A stretch of DNA of 64,000 nt from Triangularia verruculosa (taxonomy: Eukaryota > Ascomycota > Sordariomycetes > Sordariales > Podosporaceae), in NCBI GenBank assembly GCA_033296885.1, contig MU863912.1, positions 124,001 through 188,000 on the forward strand. Reading direction: 5' to 3'. The position numbers and the translations under genes are program-made. Shown here in pieces: positions 1 through 9,317 of the stretch. Under the pieces are notes generated by a model that did no database searches, was not told the DNA's origin, and saw nothing but the letters and a program-made list of their open reading frames with translations. Position 1 is the stretch's first letter; each line of letters opens with the position of its first letter.

Positions 1-1464
1 CCGCCAGCAGCCAACATGCCAACTCACACCGCCGATGAAAGCTGAAAATGCATCCCAAAAAGCCCGAAAGCACGCATTCGATTCGCCGAACGACGCGCGC
101 AGAACGCCACCAGACTTCTTTTCCCCCCACGGACCAATCCGTCCTCGTTATCTAATCTAATCAATCTCCTCATCCATGTCCAGCCCTCAACCCATGCTTC
201 CCCCTAGTTTCGACTTGTCACGCGGTGCTCTCATCACCATCATCCCATCCTTCTCTCCAGACCAGACGTCAAAATATATTAACATACTTTATTCCCGCGT
301 CTAGGCAATTTGATTTGTATGCAGGTACAGCCGACACCAAGAGTACGTACAGTACAGTATGCTTTGCCTTTACCTCACACGTTGCGTGTCGAGCTGCCTC
401 CTTCATCGCGCGCTTGTCAGTGTTAAATTCGTTGGGAGAGCGTGGCGGCGGGGCAACCCCTCGGAGCAGTTAACCCTCTCTCGCCTAACGCTTGTCCACC
501 TGTCACCCGCACCCCCCCCCCGCATCACAAGCTTCAGCCCCAAACCTCGGTATCCACTGCTTTTGGGCATGTCCACGGCCGTTCCCTCCCAAGACCTGGA
601 GAAAGTTGCATTGCTGTATGCAATACGGAGATTATATGTGAACGGGGATTGACTTTTCATTTCCAAGTGAGATAGATGCACACACGTTGGAAGCGAAAAA
701 GATATCGCCGTGACGGTGATGGCGACAAGAATCGCGACAGCAGTGCGGGGAAACCCACATGCTAGTGAAAGCAGCAGAAAAAACCCCTGTTGATCAATGC
801 TGGCGGCGGGCTGTGTAAATCTCCAAACGCCACACCATCACCGTCACGTTGCTTTGAAACGTAGGTGCAGTGGTCGCTGTGATGGGAGTGAATCTAGGGG
901 GAAAAAAACGTGATTCGATGTTGGAGTATGCATATCAACAACTCGAGGTTGACAACAACGTCTTTGTTATCGTGACATCAGCCCTGACAATGGCAACGTC
1001 GGGTGCGGCCCCCGTGAGGTACCCGAATGGCAACGCCGGAACCCGTTGTCACACCACCCGATAGCATCTATCCGTCTGCCCATACTCCCGCCTTTCCCGT
1101 TACGAGCTTATTTAGACTCCAGCCTCATCGATTCAAGGTCTAGTACTCAAGTTGTATTCTCGGCCATACTAAAACTCACCGGCGTAACCTTAAGCTGTAT
1201 CACCCGCTTGTAGACGGTGCTCATTAAAGTTGTATGCTGGCTCTACCCTTGAGATGCCCTGTTGCTACCCAACCCCCATGATAATCTTCCGCTTGCATGA
1301 TTCCCCCATCGTCTCTTGCAATGGGATTTGTTTATCCTTTATGTACATGTACCTTTCCCAAAATGCAATCATTAAAACAAAGAAGCCCACGCCCAAACAT
1401 GACATACAATGCGTTATACATAAACCAATTTCATCCTCCGCCCTGTCCTTCTCCGCGACTAGCA
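1..1464. other. Intergenic left edge, no gene seen
   Basis: No open reading frame here has recognisable motifs, a convincing start context or splice sites. Pyrimidine-rich tracts and short C runs are present. The last part is the 3' flank of the minus-strand acyltransferase gene that ends at 1465. A promoter for a gene left of the window could lie here but I cannot define one. Confidence 0.5.
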
Positions 1465-2979
1465 TCAAGCCAGTCTCAACATCGCCTCACTACTCTCCTG
1501 CTTCGTTTCCGGCTTCCCACCTCCCTGCACCCTCTTATACAACCAGGCCGCAAACTTGACCGACGGCTCATCCACCGTCCTCGTCACAATATCCGCCACC
1601 CAGAACGTCAGCGGCAGCAGAATAAGATGCGGCAACAGGAACGACAACTCCAGCCCAACAGGCCCAAACTTCGGCAGCGGCAAGATATCCCTCCACGCCG
1701 CCAGCATATCCACCTTGCCCTCCTCAATCGGTCGTCCCCATCCAACAGCATGATACAGCCTATCCCCCACCGTCGCCAGAATAGGTCCATGAACCAAGTA
1801 AAACGCGAACGAGATCTTTCCCAAGTACTGGCAAAACCTCCCCTCGAAGAACCTCTTCAGCCACCCCATCCTCGGCACAGCCGCCACCAGCATGTTGGCC
1901 GCCCAAAACAGGAAGAACCACTTTGGATCAAACACCGCCTGCGGCTTGAGGTAACTCAGCCAGTACCACCCCGGATTCGCCCTCAGCACCTCCAACTTGT
2001 TCGTCGAGGATGGCACACCGGCAAGGTACATGCTAACCGCGAACAAATGGTAGTAAATAAACGTCTTGTACCGATCCAGCCTCCTCAGGAATCTCGGGAA
2101 GTACCCGCCCTCCTTCCTCGCCAGCAAATCCAAATCCGCCTGCAGCATGCCCGCGATGAAAAGCGCGCCGTAGTAACCGTCGACAATGTAGAGGTAGTAA
2201 ACGACCAGAAAGACCAGGCACAGCAACCTGGCCTTTGTCGTCGCCCTCGAGAGCGCCATACAAGCAATGTAAGTAATGACGCTCCCTCTCATCTCCAGCG
2301 GAATCGACCACGTATGTGTATTGACCTTGATCCAGATCCACCCCCCTTCCTTGAACAAGAATGAAAAATTCTTGAACTCGACGTACCAGTTCCACAACTC
2401 CTCCCCAAACGTCTCCTTTGGCGGGCAGGCAAAGTTCCAGTAGCCAAAGAGGTGCCACGAGGTGATGTAGACGAGAGTGGTGACGATGATGGGAAGGTAC
2501 AGCCTGAACCATCTGCGGAAGAATGCCGAGGCTATGTTGTCGGCGAGCTTGAGGTGTTCCCCAGCTTGCATAAGGGCGAGCGGCTTGACTGAGAGGACGT
2601 AGCCTGAGATGACGTAGAAAACCGCCACGGCGATGTGCCCGCCAGTGAAGAAGTTCCTGATGCCATAAAACGTCGATAGACGAAACTCGCCCTCGTAGCC
2701 GTAGGCATTCTCGAATATGACCGCCGATTGGAGACTTTGCGCGCCATGAGCCCACAGTTGGTGGTGGTGGATGTAAACGAGAAAAGCAGCAAACCCTCTC
2801 AGACCGTCGAGGTAAGCCGTTGGTCGAAGTTGTCGTGGGGCGCCGTCAGAAACAGCGGCTTTTGGCCAGAGGATATGTCGCAGTCCTCGGAGGACGGCCT
2901 TGACTGAGAAAGACGGGGCGGAGTTCTTCCCGGCGCTGTCGCCGGTGCCGTCTAGAATGCCTTCACGAAGCGAATGCAT
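1465..2979 (-). CDS. Acyltransferase-3 family integral membrane protein
   Basis: A 504-residue intronless ORF. It starts at ATG 2979, the first Met of the frame. After a charged N-terminus of about 50 residues comes LDGLRGFAAF (residues 57-66), the N-terminal signature of acyltransferase-3 (PF01757-type) proteins, followed by HHH at 71-73. Many hydrophobic segments follow (for example around 125-140, 163-180, 250-275, 360-385 and 455-475), with FAFYLVHGP near residue 398, also typical of the family. Known members transfer acyl groups to sugars, lipids or secondary metabolites at membranes. The substrate here cannot be told. Fungal homologues of about 450-520 residues are common, so the length looks complete. 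It is transcribed away from the GT32 gene at 4578, and the shared upstream region is about 1.6 kb. Confidence 0.85.
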   Translation of the reverse strand: MHSLREGILDGTGDSAGKNSAPSFSVKAVLRGLRHILWPKAAVSDGAPRQLRPTAYLDGLRGFAAFLVYIHHHQLWAHGAQSLQSAVIFENAYGYEGEFRLSTFYGIRNFFTGGHIAVAVFYVISGYVLSVKPLALMQAGEHLKLADNIASAFFRRWFRLYLPIIVTTLVYITSWHLFGYWNFACPPKETFGEELWNWYVEFKNFSFLFKEGGWIWIKVNTHTWSIPLEMRGSVITYIACMALSRATTKARLLCLVFLVVYYLYIVDGYYGALFIAGMLQADLDLLARKEGGYFPRFLRRLDRYKTFIYYHLFAVSMYLAGVPSSTNKLEVLRANPGWYWLSYLKPQAVFDPKWFFLFWAANMLVAAVPRMGWLKRFFEGRFCQYLGKISFAFYLVHGPILATVGDRLYHAVGWGRPIEEGKVDMLAAWRDILPLPKFGPVGLELSFLLPHLILLPLTFWVADIVTRTVDEPSVKFAAWLYKRVQGGGKPETKQESSEAMLRLA

Positions 2980-4577
2980 GTTGGCGGAGACGACATTGAC
3001 CGTTGAGCCCCAGCGGTAAGATAATAATTAACGATGTGCTAGGTCAAAGAGAGACAGGCGTCGGTAAGTGCCGGAAGGTGAGAGGTGGTGGTGTTTTGTT
3101 GCTTTTGCGGTTGTTGCTCACTGGAGGGGAAATGCGGCCAGTGAGAGAGTGTGTGTGGCGCTGTAACTCCGAGACCAGCTGAAAATGATTCGAGTAAAAA
3201 AAGTCAAAACCCACTCGGATCCAATTGCTGAAGGAGAATCAAGACCAGAGGGGGTCTTGAGTTGCGGGATTAGCGGGATCAACACCGGATGATGAGTAAC
3301 AAATGTTTTCAGATGGCAATCCGAGTTCGAATCAAGCGCACGCGCCTCCCCGCCTTGTGAAAAAACGCGGGTATCCGTGACCAGAAACACGAGTGAGAGA
3401 GAATGACGAAATGCAGCTGCTTGCTCTTGGCCTGTTTCCGTCACCTGTTGTCTACCGTATCTGCGACCCAGCGTTCTGTGGCTCAGATGCATTGAGATCT
3501 TGATTTCATGGAAGCCTGGGCACCGAGCAGGGTATCAGGGTCCAGGGGGGAGGTGTGGGCTAAGAATCATGGCAGGCAAAATCTGGGGGTGCCTGTCGAC
3601 ACAGTGCGTGGACACTCCATCGCTGACTGGCTGGTAGCGCGCAGTATGGCCCCACCACGCCTACCAGAAACGGCAACGACCGATCGCGACAGGGGCTGCA
3701 GCTTGGATGAGCTTGGCCCGCCTTACAGTGGGGCGCCTCTCCCGCAACCGGGCAGGGAATGCCGCTGAGTGTTGATTTCAAGAGTTCTGCATCCGAGACT
3801 CTCACTGGCTGGGATCCTTATGGGTGTCCATCGCTGGCAATGCCACGATTGGATCAGCAGCAGTCGCAGCAGCGCTGCCAACTTGCCACATAATTCACTA
3901 CATACGTAGTAAGTAGCTAAACCTGAAATGAACTTCTCCTGAAGAGATGTTTAGACCGAGAGTGGAGTGCGAGGAGAGCTGTTGGAGGGCACCACGGGCA
4001 CGAAAGACGGAAGCAGGTGGACGGCGGACGGTGCCAAAAGAATTTTCTCGGGCCTCCGTGATTGGATCTGGGGCCTGGGGACCCCGGCAAGGTGCCCGCG
4101 CTAGGTGATCAAATTGGCCGCACCCATGATGAATTTCCCGCGCGAGTTTGCATCCGGAGAGCAGACACCGACCACTGCGAGTTGAGACAAGATAAGGAAC
4201 CACTTGGCCGCCGATTAGAGGGGCCTAGACCCTCTTTCTCTCTCTCTTGCTCTGCTTCGTGATACTTGTGTATCCTCCCCCTTCTCTCGTCGAGTTTTTT
4301 TTTTTTCCTCTTTTCGAGACCTCGCATGCTTTCTCATCTCGTCGTCACATTCGCTTCTTGCTCCAGAGATACATCCCAGTCAGGAGTGTGAGCTCAGGCG
4401 GTGCCGCCCAACCGCAGTTTTTCCACCGAAACACACCGACTTCTCACCCAGCTTGCGACTCCAGGCTGCTGTCTTTCGACTGCGTCCGCTATTTTCCCAA
4501 TACTTGCAAAACTACGATAATCCGATCCTATCCACGAGTAACTATACCCTCGCTTGAGAAACCTCAGGTCGCCCAAC
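2980..4577. promoter_or_regulatory. Divergent intergenic region between acyltransferase and GT32 genes
   Basis: This 1.6-kb stretch separates two divergently transcribed genes and probably holds both promoters. The right part (about 4230-4320) has a long CT-rich run with a block of about 14 T at 4296-4309, typical of fungal core promoters and 5' leaders. I see no conserved TATA box and no convincing small gene. The longest ORF (3118-3492, minus) has no family features. Confidence 0.5.
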
Positions 4578-6044
4578 ATGATGTCCAAGCTTGGTTCCCC
4601 ATTGGGGTCTCCAACCTTGGCCGCCACCACAGCTCAATTTCGCAACCGTCTGCCCACGCAGTTTCGACGCTGTCTCCCAATATACGTCGCCGCAGTTATC
4701 CTAATCTTCTTCACCTTCAACCTCAACCTTTTCCACTCGCGTGTTCGAGAAGTCACCTCAAATGCCGCCGCTCTCACCCGTCCTATCAGTACTCTTCCCA
4801 CGGTCCCTGCGGCGCCGGTGCCAGTAGGCCCAGCCCAGGTCCCAAAGGCCGTCCGCAGCGAGTTCCCCAGGAAGATTTGGCAAACATGGAAGGTCAACCC
4901 CCTCAGGTTCGAGGAGCGCGATATCAATACGGCCCGCTCATGGGTCGGCAAGAACCCCGATTACCGCTATGAGGTTTTGACCGACGACAACGACATGAAG
5001 TACGTTGAGTGGCACTTTGGCCCCGAAGGCTTCAACCGACCCGACATTGTCAACTTTTACCGCGACGTCAAGGCTGCCATTGTCAAGGCCGATCTTCTTC
5101 GTTATATCGTCATGTACGCTGAGGGCGGTTTGTACGCCGATATCGATGTCGAGGCCTTGAAGCCCCTCTCCAAGTTCATTCCCGATCGCTACGATGTCAA
5201 GGATATCGACATGGTCATTGGTGTCGAAATCGACGAGCCCGACTGGAAGGATCACCCCATCCTTGGCCCCAAGTCGCGCTCTTTCTGCCAATGGACCTTC
5301 ATGTGCAAGCCTCAGCTTCTCGTAATGATGAGACTCATTGAGCAGATCATGACCTGGCTCAATGGAGTCGCGAAGGAGCAGAACGTTCCCCTCTCCCAGG
5401 TCAAGCTCGATTTCGACCAGATCATCAGCGGCACCGGTCCCTCTGCCTTCACCTCTGCCATTCTGGCTGAGATGGATCTCCGCAGGGAAGACCCCAATAT
5501 CAAGGTTGACTGGGACCTTTTCCACGACATCCAGGAGTCTAAGCTTGTTAGCCGCACTCTTGTCCTCACCGTCGAAGCCTTTGCTGCCGGCCAGGGCCAC
5601 TCGGATTCCGGCAACCACGACGCCAGAGCTGCCCTTGTCAGACACCACTACCACGCTTCCAACTGGCCAAGCAGACATCCCCGTTACAGCCACCCCGCCT
5701 ATGGCGAGGTCGAAAAATGCAACTGGAACGACCAGTGCGTCAAGACATGGGATAAGAACGTTGAGGCCTTCTCCAAGATGACCGAGGAGGAGCAGAAGAA
5801 GATCGTCGCCCAGAAGGAACAGGAGAGGAAGGAGGCTGCTGAGAAGGCCAAGGCTGAAGAGGAGAAGAGGAAGAAGGAGCGCGAGGAGGCCGAGAAGCGG
5901 AAGAAGGAGGAGGAAGAAAAGAAGAGAAAGGAGGCTGAAGAGAAGAAGGCCGCCAAGGAGAAGGAGGCCCAGGAGGCCAAGCGCAAGGAGGAAGAAGAGA
6001 AGAAGAAGGAAGAGGAAAAGAAGGGCTGGCTGCATTTTTCATGA
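4578..6044 (+). CDS. Golgi type II glycosyltransferase, GT32 (OCH1-like), with charged coiled-coil tail
   Basis: A 488-residue intronless protein. I chose ATG 4578 (context CCCAACATG) because the frame upstream has only a TTG. A single hydrophobic segment at about residues 32-52 gives a type II signal anchor, as expected for a Golgi enzyme. The catalytic domain follows: PRKIWQTWK near 97-105, YPDYRYEV-like and GGLYADIDVE with the DXD metal/nucleotide-sugar motif (Asp187-Ile-Asp189), and a C-terminal HHY/SW segment. GT32 members such as Och1 transfer mannose in N-glycan or sphingolipid assembly; the exact acceptor is not predictable. Unusual for the family, residues about 399-482 form an almost pure Lys/Glu/Ala run likely to be a coiled coil or single alpha helix, ending in the short sequence GWLHFS. 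Confidence 0.88.
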   Translation: MMSKLGSPLGSPTLAATTAQFRNRLPTQFRRCLPIYVAAVILIFFTFNLNLFHSRVREVTSNAAALTRPISTLPTVPAAPVPVGPAQVPKAVRSEFPRKIWQTWKVNPLRFEERDINTARSWVGKNPDYRYEVLTDDNDMKYVEWHFGPEGFNRPDIVNFYRDVKAAIVKADLLRYIVMYAEGGLYADIDVEALKPLSKFIPDRYDVKDIDMVIGVEIDEPDWKDHPILGPKSRSFCQWTFMCKPQLLVMMRLIEQIMTWLNGVAKEQNVPLSQVKLDFDQIISGTGPSAFTSAILAEMDLRREDPNIKVDWDLFHDIQESKLVSRTLVLTVEAFAAGQGHSDSGNHDARAALVRHHYHASNWPSRHPRYSHPAYGEVEKCNWNDQCVKTWDKNVEAFSKMTEEEQKKIVAQKEQERKEAAEKAKAEEEKRKKEREEAEKRKKEEEEKKRKEAEEKKAAKEKEAQEAKRKEEEEKKKEEEKKGWLHFS

Positions 6045-7466
6045 GCGTAATTTTGGTTAACAGCATCATCAAGAAGAGCTGGAGGGTGTTTGCTTGAAGA
6101 GGCGAAGGATCCGGGAATCACAATTAATGAAGAGGCGACGTCCTCGCTATGCTTTGCTCGCCGACAGCCACACGACATGGTCGAGCCGCGCAAAAGGAGA
6201 ATGAGCCGACAACGACGACGACGATGAGAAGAATGCGAGCCCGGTGTATATGTTCTGCCTTTACTGTAATATCAACATGGGTGCGGAGGGGTTTGGGAAT
6301 GGGGGCGCTTCGGGAATGGTATGTTTGGATGGGAACTGACCTTGTACATAACAACTCTTTCGCGTCAAGTCCGGGCACTTGGCCGAGGAGCCAGTCCGGC
6401 CCGGTGCTCTGGGGCCAGCCGGGAGGTCGCTGAGCCACCGCGCCCTGGTCGCCGGCGGGACATTACTTACGATACATTAATAAAGATCAAAATACCCAAA
6501 AACATGCGGTGATTCATGAACATAGGATTGGTGATGTTGTCCTGGGGGGTGGTTGAAGATGTGGGATGCCTTGTGTGAGGTCCGGTTAAGGTAGAAGACA
6601 GAGGTATCACATGATCCTAACAATCAAAGGCCACCTGCTTCGAAGCAAGTGCCCGGCTGAAGCTGCGCTTTCCCTGACTGTGTTCTTGACAGTTCGGATG
6701 CTTGCTGCCGGTCATCAAACTCAGCTTTGACACGGTGACGTCTTCCCCGCCAAGAACACCCCCACCTCGAGACATCAATTGACGACATGGTGCCCCCACA
6801 GACGGGATGAACGACGACACAAACACCAGAACAATGCACAAGATCATTGTTCAACACGTGCCACGTGCAGCGGCCTGCATTACTATGCCCGAAAAGGGAG
6901 CCCCTCGTGCAATGTCCGCATGGTTTGAACGTCGAGGCGAGTCTGGGAAACTCGGGCTGGGTGATCACGATTGCCGTCGTCAACCTGGATAAATCTACTG
7001 ACAACTCTCAAGATCCTCTTTTTGTCTGATGTTTTGAAAAGTCCAACACGGCACTGTTGTATCGGCTTTTGCTGGAATTGCCATGCGCCGAGCCTTTCGC
7101 TCAAGCAGACACGGCAAAACTTCAAACACCACCCAAAAGCCGAGCATGCCTTGCCAACCGATTCCTGCCGCAAACAACATGTTGTATGATCGCCGAGGGG
7201 CTCAACATCAACCACGATTTTGCCAGCTCCTTGAATTTCCAACCGTGATCACCTCACTACTGTCACCATGTATGTCCATCACTATAAGAACCCTCCGGCT
7301 CAATCTAGGATTTGTTTGCTATTGCTGATCTCTCCATCCACTCTCTTTCTCTTCTGACCGACCGGTTCGATCACGCTCTTTTTGTCTGCTTCCACGGCAA
7401 GTCCGTTTGTTACCGCTTTAATATCTTCAACCATCCGCTAGCCGGCTTTTACTTCTTCTTTTCACC
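6045..7466. other. Intergenic, no gene seen; promoter of the 7467 gene at right end
   Basis: The 1.4-kb gap between two plus-strand genes holds only short overlapping ORFs in all frames without motifs. The final 200 bases are C/T rich. A TATA-like CTATAAGA sits near 7277-7284, about 185 bases before the downstream ATG, and could be its core promoter. Confidence 0.4.
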
Positions 7467-8018
7467 ATGCAGACCAGAGCTCTTCTCCTCACCACCCTGG
7501 CCTCCGTTGTCTCCGCCCGCTTTGGACAGGAAGGTCTCATCCAAAGTGTCATCCAAGCGCTCGGTGCTTTTGGCCCCCCTGGCGCTGCCGGTACCCTCGC
7601 TGGCCAGACTCCCGGCGTCCTTCTCGCTGGCGCCAGTGCCTGTGCCAAGGTCCGTGCCCTCACCTCCATCCGATCTCCTCTTTCACTAACAGTGATCTAG
7701 CTTGAACTCGCCGATGAGATCGTCGCCGCCCTGGGCAACGACCCCCAGGTCATCGCCGGTGCCGCCGCTCTCGTTGCCGCAGAGAAGAACTTCAACCCCT
7801 TCGCCGTCGATATCCCCACCATCTGCAGCAACGCCGCCCTGCCGGCTACTCCTGAACTGAGGGGCATTGTTCCCTTGGTTGACCCTGCTGTGGAGGGTGC
7901 TGATATCCAGAACGCCAACTCGGCCGCGAGCTTGCAGGCTCCATTGGCTGATGCCGGGTTGAGCGTGGCTGACATCTCAAAGGCTGGCGGGTTTGAGAAC
8001 TTTGAGGAGCAGGCTTAG
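7467..8018 (+). CDS. Small secreted alanine-rich protein, function unknown
   Basis: Two exons, 7467-7649 and 7701-8018, joined in phase 0 across a 51-nt intron (donor GTCCGT, branch CACTAAC, acceptor CTAG). The product is 166 residues. It begins with a classic signal peptide (MQTRALLLTTLASVVSA), then an Ala/Gly/Leu-rich mature chain with only two cysteines (ACAK at the splice junction and ICSN), which could form one disulphide. No transmembrane segment follows and there is no GPI-type C-terminus; the protein ends acidic (ENFEEQA). I do not recognise the family. Low-Cys, Ala-rich secreted proteins of this size are common in Sordariomycetes and include wall-associated proteins. The intron assignment is strong because the second exon continues without stops for 105 codons after splicing. 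Confidence 0.8.
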
Positions 8019-8369
8019 GCTATCATACCCGAGTTCTGATGTTTGGTTCTGTATGGTGTGGACGTGGAAGGGCGGAAGAGAGGATGAGGGATCGTACATA
8101 ATGGGATATCTCGACAGCTGATATGACGAAGATAGTAACACAGACTTTATCAACATTGATCAGTACGACAGTACAGTTCTGAGCATCACCTTTCCAAACA
8201 ACAGAAGCCATATTGCATAACGATCGTAACCAGGCCAGAAGCCAGACAGGTGACCACAACTGCCCAGACGCAACACAGCGTTACCCCCTCAACAGGCAGA
8301 TGCGTTCCCACCACCAACACCCAAGCTTATAATCCCCAAGTCCGTTTCATTATAGTAACAAATAACACA
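8019..8369. other. Intergenic, 3' flank of secreted protein gene and 5' flank of tRNA
   Basis: No coding signal. It runs from the stop of the secreted-protein gene to the tRNA-Ala gene. Pol III promoters lie inside tRNA genes, so no upstream element is expected. Confidence 0.5.
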
Positions 8370-8541
8370 GGGCGTATGGTCTAGTGGTCAAGACGTCTCA
8401 GTTGCAAAATTACATTGTCTTCAAAGAGTTCCCTGAATAGTACACTGGCTGGAATGATCCAATTAGGTTTCAAGGATTCTCCATGATACAAGTTACAAAT
8501 GCTCCCTGAGAAAATCCCAGGTTCGAATCCTGGTACGTCCA
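8370..8541 (+). tRNA. tRNA-Ala (anticodon TGC) with a 99-nt intron
   Basis: A complete cloverleaf can be folded by eye. Acceptor stem GGGCGTA (8370-8376) pairs with TACGTCC (8534-8540) with a G3:U70 wobble, the universal alanine identity element; discriminator base is A (8541). D stem GTCT/AGAC, anticodon stem TCTCA (8396-8400) with TGAGA (8507-8511), T stem CCAGG/CCTGG with loop TTCGAAT. The loop reads G-T-TGC-A, giving anticodon TGC at 8403-8405. The intron is inserted after position 37, as in eukaryotic nuclear tRNAs, and spans 8407-8505 (99 nt), longer than usual. A TTTTT run at 8546-8550 gives a Pol III terminator. The mature tRNA would be 73 nt plus CCA. Confidence 0.92.
8407..8505 (+). 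other. Intron of tRNA-Ala(TGC)
   Basis: The 99-nt insert lies between nucleotides 37 and 38 of the tRNA. Its limits follow from the perfect anticodon stem pairing around it. It has no ORF and no recognisable snoRNA box pair. Confidence 0.85.
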
Positions 8542-8545
8542 TCCC

Positions 8546-8550
8546 TTTTT
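8546..8550 (+). terminator. Pol III terminator of tRNA-Ala
   Basis: Five T residues start five bases after the discriminator base, with a second T run about a dozen bases later. Confidence 0.8.
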
Positions 8551-8636
8551 CTCAGCCTTTTTTTCAACTACCTACTTTCCTCACTTCTTTTTTTCTTGTT
8601 TTCTTTTTGTTCCCTTACACAGATTCAAATACCTTA

Positions 8637-8691
8637 CCATCTATTCATCTCACCATCTATTCATCTCACCATCTATTCATCTCACCATCTC
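8637..8691. repeat. Short tandem repeat, 16-bp unit, 3.4 copies
   Basis: The unit ACCATCTATTCATCTC is repeated three times perfectly and followed by a partial fourth copy. It lies between the tRNA gene and the 3' end of the repeat-peptide gene. Confidence 0.9.
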
Positions 8692-8757
8692 TGCGGCCAG
8701 ACCCCACCACCCACTTGAAACTTACCTAACAAACATCCACGATGGTGATTCCTAATT

Positions 8758-9155
8758 CTGAAAAATTCCCCGAAAACAAGAGGGTTAGATCTTTGGATCC
8801 CTGAACTTGACGTGGAAGGCATTGGTAGTTGATCGCACCTTTCTCAAGTAGAATTTCTTTCTGCATTGAGGCTTTCGGCTCGGGGGCGGCTTCGCGGCTA
8901 GCAGCTCGCTTCAAGCCCGTCGGCTTCTTCCGGCTCGCCTTCCGTCTGCAAGATTCCCCGAAAATCAGAGGGTTAGATCTTTGGATCCTTGAACTTGACG
9001 TGGAAGGCATTGGTGGTTGATCGTACCTCTTCCATGCAGAAGAATGGTTTGCACTGAGGCTCCGGCTCAGGGGCGGCTTCGGGGCTAGGAGCTCGCTTCG
9101 AGCCCGAGGAACGGATCAGAGGCTCGGGGTCGGCTTCTTCCAGCTCGCGTTTCCA
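8758..9155 (-). repeat. Tandem duplication of the 3' exon-intron unit of the repeat-peptide gene
   Basis: Two direct copies of a roughly 190-210 bp unit, approximately 8946-9155 (copy A) and 8758-8945 (copy B), share long near-identical stretches. On the plus strand both contain GGTTAGATCTTTGGATCC followed by GAACTTGACGTGGAAGGC and GGCTC.GGGGCGGCTTCG. Copy A carries the end of exon 1 plus an intron; copy B carries a degraded equivalent with its own GT donor (8838), TCTAACCC branch and CAG acceptor (8758). Copy B has lost about 23 nt and differs by scattered substitutions, shifting its frame. Confidence 0.85.
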
Positions 9156-9317
9156 GGACGGAGGGGGAGGTCCACGCTTCCAGGACGGAGGGGGAGGTCC
9201 GCGCTTCCAGGACGGAGGGGGAGGCCCGCGTTCCTCAATGTCTGGAGTTTGGGCCGGGAGTGCTAGAGCGGAGGTGGTGAGGGCGAGGAGAGTGATGAGG
9301 GCGGTTGTGGGGTGCAT
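8973..9317 (-). CDS. Secreted Kex2-processed repeat-peptide precursor, pheromone-like
   Basis: Exon 1 (9317-9027, 97 codons) starts at ATG 9317 with a signal peptide (MHPTTALITLLALTTSALA). Three perfect tandem copies of GPPPPSWKR follow (residues 31-57), each ending in the Kex2 site KR, which would release GPPPPSW peptides. After an acidic spacer (EEADPEP) and another KR (residues 74-75) comes APSPEAAPEPEP, entirely X-Ala/X-Pro dipeptides as trimmed by Ste13-type aminopeptidase in alpha-factor maturation, then QCKPFFCMEE. A donor GTACGA at 9026 lies exactly after EE. If unspliced, the frame adds about 17 residues and stops at 8973. If spliced to 8945 it ends after 15 more codons; if spliced to 8757 it ends after one Asn. 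Fungal mating-pheromone precursors and RiPP (dikaritin) precursors share this layout. No UstY-like (DUF3328) partner is visible nearby. A TATA-like CTATATACC lies near 9537-9546. Confidence 0.75.
   Translation of the reverse strand: MHPTTALITLLALTTSALALPAQTPDIEERGPPPPSWKRGPPPPSWKRGPPPPSWKRELEEADPEPLIRSSGSKRAPSPEAAPEPEPQCKPFFCMEEVRSTTNAFHVKFKDPKI

Noticed and set aside
1297..2364. 355-codon open frame on the plus strand
   Set aside because: It is antisense to the acyltransferase gene, is rich in Arg/Pro/Gln and has no domain; the minus-strand frame is clearly the coding one.
3118..3492. 124-codon minus-strand frame upstream of the acyltransferase gene
   Set aside because: No motif and in the likely promoter or 5' leader of the divergent gene pair; probably chance.
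4938..6035. 365-codon open frame on the minus strand
   Set aside because: It is antisense to GT32; its long Leu-rich run is simply the complement of the Lys/Glu tail.
8726..9010. Separate 94-codon minus-strand gene
   Set aside because: It is the frame-shifted second copy of the repeat-peptide gene's exon-intron unit. Similarity is in a different frame and it starts without signal peptide or good ATG.
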